From assembly GCA_033961575.1 (NCBI GenBank), contig CM066732.1, positions 73,632,687-73,696,686 on the forward strand: 64,000 nt of DNA. Reading direction: 5' to 3'. The notes under the pieces are model-generated. The model made no database searches. It saw only the letters and a program-made list of their open reading frames with translations, and was not told the DNA's origin. A program made the position numbers and the translations under genes. Every line of letters begins with the position of its first letter. The first letter of the stretch is position 1. Positions 11,690-23,400 of this stretch are shown piece after piece. The stretch comes from Aselliscus stoliczkanus. Taxonomy: Eukaryota; Chordata; Mammalia; Chiroptera; Hipposideridae.

Positions 11690-13480
11690 CTATGTTCTTT
11701 CTGATTTTTATTTGTTTGTTCTATCAATTACTGAGCAAGCTGTGTGAAATTGTACCACACAATTGGAAATTTATCTATTGACCCTTTCTATTCCATCAAT
11801 TTTCCCTTTATCTATTTTGACGTGACTACTGAGTGTATACAGATTTATTACTGTTATATTTTCCTGATGTTTATCAATATTAGATGTCTGTTATTTACAA
11901 TAATGCTTCTTGACTTAAAGTTTACTTTGTTTGCTAGGATTATACTTATCTCAGTTTTCTATCTGCATAGTGTTTCTTTTTCCATCTTTGACTTTCAAAC
12001 TTTTGTGCAACGATAATTTAAGGTGTATTTCTTGTAGGCAGTACAGTTAGGTTCTGCTTTATTATATAGTCTGACAATCTTTGTGTTTTAATTGTAACAT
12101 TTAGTTCTTTTGATTAAACAAATTGCCGTTATCTTTATAATAGTGTTTACTATTTTCATCTTGGTTTCTATCTGACCCATATTCTTAATGTTCCTTTTTC
12201 TCTCTTTTATTATCTTTGTTTGATTATTCAAGTATATTCTATTATAACACCAGCCTTCTCTATTAGTTCCTGAGTGTACATTTTAAACATACTTTTCATG
12301 GTTATCTTAAGAGATTCTAACGTGTCCTCCTGACTTACAACTAATGTGAATAATTACTTTTATCACTTCCCCAGTAAAGCTTGGGTCCATTACCCACTTT
12401 CAATGAGTAGGGTTATTTTTGCCATGTATTTTAATTATGCATACATTTTAAACCTCAGAAGACATTATTATTATTGCTTTGAATAGGCTACATTAAGTCA
12501 ATATGTTAATATTTGGTTGCTGTTCTGCCTTCCTACATTTCTGTGTTTATGTTGTATCATTTTCCATTTGCCTGAAGAATTCTGTTTACTGTTTTTTTCA
12601 GTGCACATCTGCAAGTGACTTAGTCTTTCAGTTTTATTTGTCTGATATATATTTATATTTCACTTAACACTCTAGGTACACTGGCAATTTTTTTCAGAGC
12701 TTTAATGATGTCATTCTATTCTCTTCTGGCTTCCATTATTTCTAGTAAGAATGCAGCAATTCTATTATTGTTCTTTGACAACCTTTTTTCCTTAGCCTGC
12801 TTTTAAGATTTTTCTCCTTACCTCTGAATTTCATCACTTTACTATGTTGTGCCTGTGTGTGGTTTTCATTTATTTATCCTGCTTGGAGTTTTCAGAACTT
12901 CATGAATTTGTGGGTTAAACTTTCCATCAATTTGGAAAAATTTTGGCTTATTATATCTTCAACTTCTGCTTTTGTCTGTTTGTATTCATTTTCTTCAGAG
13001 ACTCTAATTACACATATATTGGACTGTTTAAATCTACCTGTCTCTTCAGCTATGTTTTATTCCCCCCAAATTCCTTTTTTATCTTTGTGATTCAGTTTTA
13101 AAATTTACTGTCCATCCGCTATCCAGTTTACTAATCCTGTCGTCTGCTGCTAAACACATCTAATAAGTTTGTAATTTCAGATACCTTGTTGTATGGTTCT
13201 AGAATTTCTTTATGATTCTTTCACAGAGATTCCAATTCTCTGGTGAAATGCTTAATATGATTATCCATTTTCTTCTTAATTTTCTCCATTTTGAGAAAAT
13301 CATAGGTATTATAAAGTCCTAGTCCATCTGAATCCAATATTTATCAACTTTGAATTGGTTTATACAATGTGAATTTCTTTTGGTTTTGGTCATGTGGTCT
13401 TATCTTTTTGTGTGCTTAGTAATTTTCAACTGAATGCCTGACATTGTGTGTAAATAATGATAGAAATATCGATATTACTT
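11690..13480 (-). mobile_element. Antisense L1M fragment
   Basis: The same old L1M region as at 1-1870, reverse strand. Landmarks are gtgtatttcttgtaggcagta near 12023, the ttctggcttccatt block near 12724 and the acacatatattgga block near 13010. Peptides from either strand are not coding. A deleted mariner lies just to its right. Confidence 0.65.
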
Positions 13481-13640
13481 ATTCCAAAGAGTGCAGCCTT
13501 GTCTACGAGGTCAGATAATTAAGTTCCCAAACTCATCCTAGAAAAAGTGCTACATGCCTCATTGCTGAATATCACTATGGTCACCTTTGAAGTGCTCCCC
13601 TTGGGAAGCTATGCACCAATGCCAGCACCTAGCCCACCCT

Positions 13641-13868
13641 TCAAAGCAATTTTGGAACTCTTTTTTCTGAAATGGACATCAGAGCTGTCGTCATATTAAC
13701 CTGGACATCTTCAATGTCATCAAAATGTCTTCCTTTCAATATTTCCTTTATCTTCGGGTAAAGAAAGAAGTCATTGGGGGCTTGATCAGGTGAGTAGGGA
13801 GGGTGTTTCAGTACAGTTATTTGTTTACTGGCTAAAAACTCCCTCACAGAGCCCGCTGAGTGGTGCAT
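13641..13868 (-). pseudogene. Mariner transposase C-terminal remnant
   Basis: This frame spans the end of the DDD/DDE domain and runs from the SINE junction to the leucine-rich C-terminus. It keeps YSPDQAPNDFF. The portion with the second catalytic Asp (H-N-N-A-A in this copy, where the Asp position has become Asn) lies beyond the SINE near 14330. The apparent 166-residue frame at 13844-14344 is a SINE artefact joined to mariner ends. Confidence 0.8.
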
Positions 13869-14291
13869 TGGTTAAGAGCTGGCTTGGGACACCAGCGGCC
13901 CCAGTTTGGATACCACATATGAGGGCCAGTGACACTGCCCTCTACATCTAACAACAGCTCCACATGGAGCTGGACTGCACGAGCCCTGGCAACAGTGTAG
14001 GCTGCAGCCCCTGCTGCAGTGGGCTGCCATAGGCTGCAGTGAGTGGCCGGCAGCCAGTGTGAGCTGCTAATAGCCGTGGTGAGCGGCCGTCCAGAGGCTA
14101 GCAACCAATCTGCCTCATCCGGGAAGAGCACAATGATGATACCAACATGGGCCAGTGAAGCAACGTCCTCCGCAACTAGACTGAAGAACAAAAGGACAGC
14201 AACTTGTCTGTTCCCCTTTCCCGATTCCCCAACGCTATTCCCCTCCCCCAATTCCCCAATAAAATCTTTAAAAAAAAAAAAAAGAAAAGAA
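13851..14291 (+). mobile_element. Long composite tRNA SINE inside mariner
   Basis: Head GCCCGCTGAGTGGTGCATTGG, then a GGCCAGTGACACTGCCCTCT block, a GC-rich middle of CTGCAG/GCAGTG-type repeats, a CCGGGAAGAGCACAATGATG block and an AATAAAATCTTT tail with poly-A. A 17-bp target-site duplication (13834-13850 and 14292-14308, a few mismatches) lies in mariner sequence, so this SINE is younger than that mariner. Confidence 0.93.
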
Positions 14292-14537
14292 AAAAACTCC
14301 TTCAAAGATAGTGCTGTGTGAGCTGCTGCATTGTTGTGATGCAAGAGTCATGAATCGTTAGCGAAAAGTTCAGGTTGTCTAACCTTTTCATGCAGCCTTT
14401 TCAGCACTTCCAAATAGTAAACTTGGTTAACTGTTTGTCCAGCTGGTACAAATTCATAAGGAATAATCCCTCTGATATCAGAAAAGATTAGCACCATTGT
14501 CTCAACAAGTTCATGAACTTAATTGTCAGGCCTGGCA

Positions 14538-15311
14538 ATGCCTGGCAGAGAGAGAAGGGGCAGGCTGATCATTTCAATTTAAACAAGAAGTGCACAGTGT
14601 AGATGCCAGTTTGTAGTCTCTGGTTCACATAAAACAGCTGTAAAGTCCATCTTGCTTTTCAGAGACTTTCTGTTTGTTTTTAATCTCCTAAACCGTGCAG
14701 CTCCATATGTCCTGGAGGCACTAATGGATGTGTGCTTGATGCCTCCTCCCCTCAGCATTGCCACCCCAAATCTGCTGGTTTTCTGTATCCCAGCAGAGCT
14801 CTACACAAGTATAAAGCAGGAATTTTCAGACTTTTGCCTGTAAATACTTAACAAATGACTATAGGTAAAAGAGGCTGCAGAAACCAGCTCTCCTTTCAGG
14901 TTTTTGGCTTTTATTGTCTTGGTCATTCTAGTTCTCATTTCCCCAACAGCTCCCTGATGGCTTCAAATGATTTTTCTTGGTTGTGATCAAAAGTAGTGCT
15001 GGAGTATTGTAAACCTCTGCATCCCATTTAGAATCTGATCCTCGATTTGTTTTGTGTGAATAAAGGATTCTCAAGAATAAAAAAAATCAAGGCTCAGAAA
15101 ACAGGATGTAGAATCATAAAAACAGATGGGAAAAAGTAAAGATATATATAGATTATGAGACAGCCAAGAAATCCAGTTTGAAAACCACAGCTATATCCCA
15201 TGCAGATCATGTGATTTAGCCCCAATCTGTATATATCTACATAAATATATTAATGTATGCACACATATATTAAACTTAACTGTAAGAGTTGAAAAGGTAA
15301 GGGATAGAAAC
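14538..15311. other. Unassigned sequence right of the mariner
   Basis: May continue the antisense L1M split by the mariner, but I see no firm landmark. Opposed short frames at 14579-14843 are shadows of each other. Confidence 0.35.
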
Positions 15312-15313
15312 TA

Positions 15314-15396
15314 TCGGGTTGCTGGAAAAGTCATGATGCATTTTTTGCAAATGAAAAACATAGAAAAAAAAAGTCATGACTTTTCCGACATCCAAA
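15314..15396 (-). mobile_element. 83-bp mariner-type MITE
   Basis: Termini TCGGGTTGCTGGAAAAGTCA and its inverted mate (gtcatgacttttccgacatc) flank a short A/T-rich centre. TA duplications are at 15312-15313 and 15397-15398. The interior is the reverse complement of the copy at 45336-45416. Confidence 0.88.
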
Positions 15397-15547
15397 TAAA
15401 TTCAGTGTTACTATATGGCAACATACATTTTTTTTTTAAGTCATATATTATTAAAGTGGAAATAGGGCTTTGGTTTGCTTTACTACCTTTCATTCTTTCT
15501 TAGTTCTACTGGTAAACTAATATTTCATTTCTTTTGAAAAACCATGT

Positions 15548-16018
15548 GTGTTAGGGTTCTCCAGAGAAAAAAGAACCAATATGATTCCGATTAAGAAGTC
15601 CTATGACCGGCCATCTGCAAGTTGGGCATCCACGGAAGCTGATGGTGTGGTTCAGTGTGAGTCTGAAGGCCTGAGTGCCAGGGAAGTCAGTGTTGTCCCA
15701 GCCTGAATGTAAAGGTTTAAGAGGTAAGGGAGCTGGTAGTGTAAATCCCAGTCCAAGTGCAGGAGAAGACTAATGTCCTAGCTCAAATAGAGAAGGATAA
15801 CTCTCCCTTCCTCTACCTTTTCCTCTAATCAGACCTTCAATGGTCTGGATGATGCTCAAACATATTGGTGGGGCAATCCGCTTTACTGAATTTACCAGTT
15901 CATATGTTAATTTCATCTGGAAACACTCCCACAGACATATCCAGAAATAACATTTAGCCAAATATTTGAATACCCTGTGTCTCAGTCAAATTGACACATA
16001 AAATTAACCATTAACACC
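15548..16018. mobile_element. Ancient interspersed mammalian repeat, family not assigned
   Basis: Begins gtgtgttagggttctccaga and ends near aaattgacacataaaattaa. I recognise these as the two ends of a widespread old mammalian repeat, but I cannot name the family reliably. No coding content. Confidence 0.45.
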
Positions 16019-16339
16019 ATTCTTCCCCACTCACTCTCTAACTTTAGGGACAGACCTACATTGTCTTAAGGCAGTCACTGTACTTCAATCCTTTGGCCAC
16101 AGCAATTATTTCAGAGACAAGTGAATAAGAACATAACCCCAAATAGTTCAATCCAAGTTAACAAGACCCAACTCCAGTATTTCTATTTTTGCAAGTTGTT
16201 TTTTTCCTTCTACACTTCAACTGGGAAACATACAGGCTGAAGCTTCCACCTCCTTACAACCTGAAGCCAGTACAATAGAGGGAAACAAATAAAAGCCCGA
16301 GACAGAACAAAATCTGTTGGGTCCTATGCAGGACTCCCT

Positions 16340-16665
16340 TGAAGTTAAAAAGGAATGAACTACATAAACATGGATAAAAATCATCATGCTGAAAGAAGAC
16401 AGACACAAAAGAATATACATGATATGATACCATTAATATAACATTCAAGAAAACTGCAAATAAATTTATAGATCAGGGGTTACCTGGGACCAGGGATGGA
16501 TGGATGGACAGTTGGAAAGCAGGAAAATTATTTGCTGGAGTGACTGAAATACTTTGTATCTTTGTTATGGTGGACACCTATCTTACAAAATGCATTAAAC
16601 TGTACACCTACGATGGGTACAGTTTATTGTATATAAATTATACCTCAATACAGTTGACTGAAATG
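16340..16665 (+). mobile_element. Old L1 3' end
   Basis: Reads in order as an L1MA/L1MB-type 3' region: tatgataccattaatataac, the ggttacctgggaccaggga segment, and aaattatacctcaataca near the end. Heavily mutated. Confidence 0.65.
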
Positions 16666-18394
16666 AAAGTTAACAAATGGAACAAAAAGTAATCTCTGGA
16701 AGTTCGCCCTATCCTTGATCTTTCAGTTATGTGAACAGTAAGTTTTATTTTTGCTTAAGTAATTATGGGTGTGGTTTTCTGACCCTTAAAATAAGCAAAC
16801 CCTATCTGATAAAATTACAGTAGGTTTACAAAATTTACTATGGTAATCAAAGGTATTAATACATTTTTGAAAGACAGTCAATAATGGTTGAACAAAGAGG
16901 CTTACCTAAGGTGCTTAATGACTCAGCTTTCTTTAAAAAACAAAACAAAACATGATTCTCCAATAATGCTTATTAACTCAAATTTTTTTCTAAGAAGAGA
17001 GTGCAGCAACGTTTCTTATGCTATTACATTGTTTAGGAATTGTTACTTAGTGATTTTCCTGATCATTAATTTAGTATTTTTTCTGTTCATGCTTACTTCT
17101 AATTGGACATGAAACAATATATAATTCTCCAAGGAACAACATTATGATGCATTTGCATAGTTATAAGCTACATCTTTGGTTTTCTCTCTTCTTGGTTTAA
17201 TTATCTTAATTTCTATTGTTAAAACATTTTTGGACCTTAAAAAGTTTTGCCATTTCCCCATTATAATTATACAGGAAAATATTAGTTTTAGGGAAATATG
17301 AATTTTAAACACCTAATTGTACAAGATTCAGAAAAACTACCAAATATGTATAGAGAACTATGGTCTTATAACTAGGGAAATTGAAACTATGCTTGACACA
17401 GGTATAAATTTTCATAAAGAATGACAAATCTTATATAACACAGTTATATAAAATAACTATACATTAATTACGCTGCAACCTAGGTCACAGGTATATACTG
17501 CCATTTAATGACAATTGCCACCAGGACAAAATTGACACACCCAATGGAAATCCTATATTAAGTTTCATGACTCAAGTTAAGCAATGGGAGAGTTTCTGGA
17601 AACCAATGTATGAACAACTCTAAGAGAATCTTTTCTCCCTTTTACTTCCTCATGAGTGGTCATTGAAAAGAATTAAAATGGAAGACTTAATCTTTCCTCA
17701 GTAGTTTCATCTGACCAAAACAGTTCTGATCCATGTTAAACTATACACAATTTAGTATTATAAATCCTTGGTAAGCTATTTTAGTTGTCATAGAACTTAT
17801 GCCAGTTAAATTTAATGCTTTTCTTATGTTGAAAACACGTTTGTTATTGTCTTTTTCTAAATGCTTTCATATTTTAAAAACTGAATTATTAGTTTTTTTC
17901 CTCAAGTTTTCATTATCTTCCAGGTGATACACATTATTATTACATAGAATTCCTTTAGGGTATTGTATGCAGCTTAGTTTATCTGCCTACGTGGATGCCA
18001 ACTCCAAAATGATTCAGGTTTTTTTTTTTGCAGCTTTTATGTAACTGTATTGGTTGAATTTATTTTTTAAAATAATATAGCAAGTATATTATTAATTGCT
18101 TCTGTCTAGACAAATGAGATAATTATAGTTTGTATTTCAAATCCATTGAGGTGCTGGGATTTGGACATTGACATATGTGTAGCCCTCACAGACTATGAAG
18201 TATATTGTTAAAATAGTATTTATATTTACATCTGGTAAAATCAATTATTGCTTTTTGTTCAATATCTAACAAGGCGACTTGTACTAACTAAGCAGTTAAT
18301 ACTTTGACTCAGTGGTTCTGTGACATGTAGGTTAACAACTGTCTGAACAACTATCTAAAAAATTGACAACTATCTAAAAAAAATGAGACCTAGG
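16666..18394. other. Unassigned AT-rich intronic sequence
   Basis: About 1.7 kb with no gene, RNA or element termini recognised. A small frame at 16888-17112 has no familiar features. Confidence 0.4.
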
Positions 18395-18631
18395 ATAGGG
18401 AATCTTTTTTTCCTGTTTTATAAATTCTTTACTAAAAATTTCTTTCGCCATTCCATATTATTTTACAATGGTTTCGGGTGTACAGCATAGTGGTTGGACA
18501 TTTATATAATTTATAAAGCAATCCTCCCTAATTAGTACCCACCTGGCACTATACATTGTTATTATAATATTATTGACTACATTCCCTGTGCTGTACTTTA
18601 CATCCCCATGGCTATTTTCTAACTACCATAG
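18395..18631 (-). mobile_element. L1 3' end fragment, antisense
   Basis: Reverse strand of an L1MA-like 3' UTR, with gtgtacagcatagtggttgg and attattgactacattccctg as landmarks. Flanked by unassigned sequence. Confidence 0.65.
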
Positions 18632-20386
18632 AACAGGTTCTTAACCTGGGGCACACGGATGGGTTTGAAAGGGGAATAAACTCCTTGAAATTATATGCAA
18701 ACTTCTGTGTATGTGTTTTTCCAGGGAAAAGATTCAAAATTTGCACTGGCTTCTCCAAAGGGTTTCAATATATAAAATGCTAAAAGCCAGTTATATGGAG
18801 AAATAAATAAGCAGTTATATGGAGAAATAAATACCAATCTCTTATCAAAAGACAGAATTATTCCTCTAATACATCAATCAGGCTTGACATGAACTGTAAT
18901 CTCACGGAAATGGCTTGTTATTATAATCAAGAACTTGAATGTAAAAGGAATGCATCACAGAACATATGATATCTGGCTTCTGTTTATTGCAGCAGTAAAA
19001 AACTAAGGGGTCTGAAAACAAAAAAAATATTAAAACAAATAAATGAGTAAAAACTAAATTTTGTTAAACTGTCATAGCTACGAATATCTCAATTTTGAAA
19101 AAAATAAAGTTTGTATAATATGTAGATGTAATATGAATATTACAAAATAAAAAATGAACAAAATAATGATTTAAAAAGCACATGTCTACAAATTAGAAAC
19201 ACTGACCACTAAGCAATGATAGGTAAGTTGAAACATCAACCTATATCCAAACCACTAAAGACATAAATTAGCCTAAAGGGAAAATTATATTTGTGGATTT
19301 ACAAAAATGCTTTAAAAAATCCTTATAAAGAAAAAAATATAAATATAAAAAGGAGGATTGAGAAATTCCTACTAGAGGATAATAATTTGTATAATAAAAA
19401 ACATTTTTTCACCAGCATTTTTTAGTTAGCAAACAAAAAGCAAACATATCTATAAAAATAAATGGCTTTATTATAATCTATAGATTATATAAATCAAGCA
19501 TAATCTTATGCATACATGTAAGCATATGAAGTGATAAAATGTATAAGAAGTAAATGCTTGCAACAGAAAACCGAAGTATAATGTTTAGTTCTTATTCTGT
19601 ATTATTAAAAAACCCAGCCATCATGAAAGCCTGTGCCATTCTTAGGCCACTTTCAGGCAGATTCTGAAAAGCTGGAAAGTAAACACAGGTGTTTTAAAAC
19701 TAGAGCTGCTGTCACGGACAACCACAAACACCCTTAACTCCAAGGTGGCAACGCCTCTTTCCCGCCCTTGGTTTTTTAAAGCAATACCCGAAAAGAAAAT
19801 GTCAAATGTTTCACCTTTCAACACCTCAAATTAAGTAAGAGCTTAAAGTATTGTTTTGCAAATCTCTAGCAAATAGATCATTTTTTTCACTACTTTTAAA
19901 TGTAGCCAATTAAATATTAATTGCATAAAATAAAAAGGAGAATTTCTGAAAGAATTACCACCCGCTCAAACTTACATCCCCTTTTCCATCATTTTTTTAA
20001 TGTAATTTTTAAGAGAAAAATCTTTTGTTTAGCTACATTTAGATAGTTCATCATGTCAAGTAATTTTTACAGAAATTATCTGATCTGTTCCTGTTAAGGT
20101 TTAACACAGAAATAAAAATAAATAAGAATCTTAAAAAAAAATGTACTCAAATACCTTTGGTTACCATGCTAGGAAAGATTTACATTTAGAAAAATTTAGA
20201 ACTTAAAAATATGTAATTCTACTTTAGAAAACTGTGTTCTAATGGATACTTAAAAAGGGGTAGACATTGTTTACAGACAAAAGCAGAAAGTAATTTCCAA
20301 ACTGCTCCAGACATGAAACTCATATTTATAAATGGAATCAATTTTCTAATACTGCAATGTCATTTAGTCTCTATAATTGTATAAAA
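18632..20386. other. Repeat-poor intronic sequence
   Basis: At 18632-18790 there is a possible hAT/MER-type old DNA transposon remnant (low confidence). A locally GC-richer patch at 19620-19815 has two CpG-containing stretches and no repeat signature. The 60-residue minus-strand frame there has no splice sites I would accept. Confidence 0.35.
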
Positions 20387-20468
20387 CAAGCCAGCGGCCC
20401 CGGTTCGGGTCCCACAAGTGAGGGCCAGGACACTGCCCTCAAAATAAATAAATAAATAAATAAATAAA
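20387..20468 (+). mobile_element. 5'-truncated short tRNA SINE
   Basis: Starts inside the head at AAGCCAGCGGCCCCGGTTCG, keeps the B-box-like GGTTCGGGTCC and the CACTGCCCTC end, then an AAAT-repeat tail. A few bases are lost in the GTGACACTG block. Confidence 0.85.
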
Positions 20469-23400
20469 ACACAAAAAAACAAAACAAAAAAACAGCCCCC
20501 AAAGCAAAGGTAACATTTATTAACAATTGATGAGCTACTTCCTAACTAGTGAATATAAAAACCAAATTGAATGACTTATATTTTACCAAACACCAAGAAA
20601 CAGGTGTTGTAAAGAGAATGGCCAAGAAACTATCAGTTCCCAAATTAATCTTGGAGGTTATTTTGAGAAGTTTAGTCCTACCCTCAGAATTCCACTATAA
20701 TTCCTTTGTGCAATTCATATAAGAGCTGCACTGTGAAACCATACTTGTGTATTTGATTATTCATAAAAAAACTCTAGTAGTTTTACATTGCTCTAAGTTT
20801 TTTCTAAAGAGAGATCTGCCTTTTGCAATAAGACAAAGATAAAACAAAAGCTAATCAACAGGAATAAAAATTAACAGTGAATAACATTTTTATATTAGTG
20901 TCTACTTTCTTCAAAAATTTCCTCAGGTATTTTATAATTTGCTCTTATATTGCCTTTTTTTTTTTTTTCAAAATGTAAAGAACTAATATCAGAGCTGCAT
21001 GATATCTGGCTAATCAGAGGCAATCAACTGTAAATAAGAGAAAAGCAAATAAATTTTTCCATCTTGCTCAGAACTAACCATGCATTGCTTCATCAGACAT
21101 GTGAAGGACGTTATATAGCATTAAGAGACAAAATAATGTTAAGTTGTGACATAAACCAACAAAGAAATTTAGAATTAGTTTGACAGTTCTTAGCTGAGTC
21201 CACTGCACTTTGGTATTACAACACATACATGATACCTACAGGCACAAAGGAGCAAGACAAGGGCAGTGTGGCAGCCTTAGAAGTTAATTTCCTTGCTTTT
21301 GTTGGTTTATATTACCATCTAATATTACGTAAACAATCCGTTTCTAGGCAATTTATTTTTTCCTCTAACATGATGAGCTGAGTTCATCTGGGCGCTAAAT
21401 ACCTTTCAGCATATAAAAATCCAGTTTAACCGCCATAGCAACAAAAGCACATAAAGGAATGTCATTTATAAATCAAATTTACAAAAAATATATTATACAA
21501 TATTCGCTTAACTGGAAGAACACTATTACTTATTTACAACCTCTCAAAAAGTGAAGGTAATAGAGCACAATAGAATTTATTTAAAAAAAAAAACGGTTTA
21601 CCTTAGAATACTTAGGACTTATTAGTAATTCTTTCCTGGTCTTTCTAAAAGAAAAGTGATTACCTGAAAACTTATGATCTAGGCAAAAATCAATATAAGA
21701 GACTAACAAGTTAGACTGCAGAAACTATTGAGAACAGTAAGTGAAATTTTGAGGAGGCACTGAGAGTTAAAAGCTGATGAAAAATATAGTGGACAAATGT
21801 ACTTTCTGATCTCTGTGATCATGACTTAATTTCATCATTCTCTAAGTCTAGTAAAAAGAGCCATTCTAGCATTTAAAAAGAATAATTTACATAATAAAAT
21901 ACAATTTTAAAAATTGGCACTGTTAGAAATAATGACAGAAAAGCTCATATAGCTTCATAGTAAAATGAACAAAAATGATTCTGGGCTTAAAATAGTAAAT
22001 ATCAAAAGGAGATGAAGATTTAACTAAATGGTCATAAACTACAATACTAGAAACAACATACTTGATTATATTGGAAATGAGTCCATTGAATATATAAAAC
22101 TACACTGTTTGATTCTGTGAAATTATTAAGAAAATAGAAATACAAGGTATTATAAATATCAGTCAGATACAATTATGGTTATGCAAGATTCAAAGTTAAC
22201 ATTTTCTAAAGAAAGGGTTATAAGTTATTAAAACTCCTGAGGATGCTATTCGTATCTGAAATGCTCAGAGGTTTTCAAGACTGAAATGTATTCTAAAACA
22301 TATATTTAATATGAATGTATGAGAATAAAAACATTGGTGATATGTTTTTTGTACTGAACTTTAAATATTAAGCAATATATTACAGGAGCTTTTAAAATGT
22401 GTCTGAGTCACTAGGCAAGAGTGATTTTTCAAGATGCCTATTTTTGTTTCAGTTAAAATTAAAACCCATGCTGTCTAATCCTTGGAGTCAATTTGTAATT
22501 AAGGGGATTTGATGAGAGACCAGGCACTGAATTAATGATAAAATTTAATATCTGTTTTAATGCATCAACATAACAGAAAAACTAACCAACACTGAACAAC
22601 ACAATCAAGTCATTTTGGTGTAGAAGTGCATACTATAGCTATGTCAGTTTGTAAATGTTAGTTTTTTTTGTTGTTTTTTTAAAAAATGTAAGTGTATATG
22701 CTAAAGTTCTGTAGATGCATTACTAAAACCTATGTGTCTGAAAAAACACTCGTGTGAAAAAAAATGCTACTAGAATATTGCTCGGTACAGAAAACTACAT
22801 TGTTAAATGCAGTTACTTTTATTGAGAATTTTATGTAATATATAATGAAGGACTTCACTGTTTTCCATCTTCATGTCACAAATCAGAAACACTTTTACTT
22901 AGTAGCAAAGAACTAATTGAATTTGATAATCTAAAGTTTGTTTTTAAAAAAATACATATTTTTAGTTAGAAAGAACATGCAATTTTTTAAAATCCATCAA
23001 ATTAAATTTCATAGTGTTTTAAATAACCATCCGGATTTTGCACTATACTTTTCATAGTATCACTACTGCAATTCACAAGAGGATTTGATGTCACTCCAAA
23101 TTACTAGCTTGTGTAGAATTTGGTTACTGTTAATGCTAAAAATGAAAGAGAAAAATTTCATTTGGCCAGTATTCTCTATGTAGTCTCATCCAGCTAACCC
23201 CCATTAGTACCAAGAAAGCACTTTAAAATGATATAAAACCATAAAACTGATAATGCCAACAAAATACTGACATCAGCCCAATACCAAAATCAAGTTGGAA
23301 ATTAACCAGAACTAAAAGTAAAAAACACAATTGGTAGAAAACAAATGTGTTATCTTCAGAAACAAAAAATCTGTAAGTCTAAAAGAAGGTTGTTCCTATT

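Larger units (their letters stand above)
13506..14535 (-). mobile_element. Internally deleted mariner, split by a SINE
   Basis: Inverted termini match over about 28 bp (AATTAAGTTC core near 13518 and its mate near 14515). A TA lies left at 13504-13505; the right TA appears mutated to CA. Without the SINE and its repeated target the element is about 570 bp. On the minus strand 13641-13868 encodes the transposase C-terminal region, including YSPDQAPNDFF with the third catalytic Asp of the mariner D,D34D triad and the KIKEILKGRHFD stretch. The N-terminal helix-turn-helix half and first catalytic Asp are absent, so it could not move on its own. Confidence 0.9.

Noticed and set aside
13844..14344. 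166-residue minus-strand frame
   Set aside because: It is the antisense of a SINE plus bits of mariner on both sides. Similar frames at 25233-25770, 31562-32031, 40780-41290 and 54735-55257 share the same peptide because they are the same SINE.
18632..18790. Old hAT-type (MER-like) DNA transposon
   Set aside because: One terminus-like word (caggttcttaacctggggca) is suggestive, but I could not find the matching inverted end or an 8-bp duplication, so it is not listed as a separate element.
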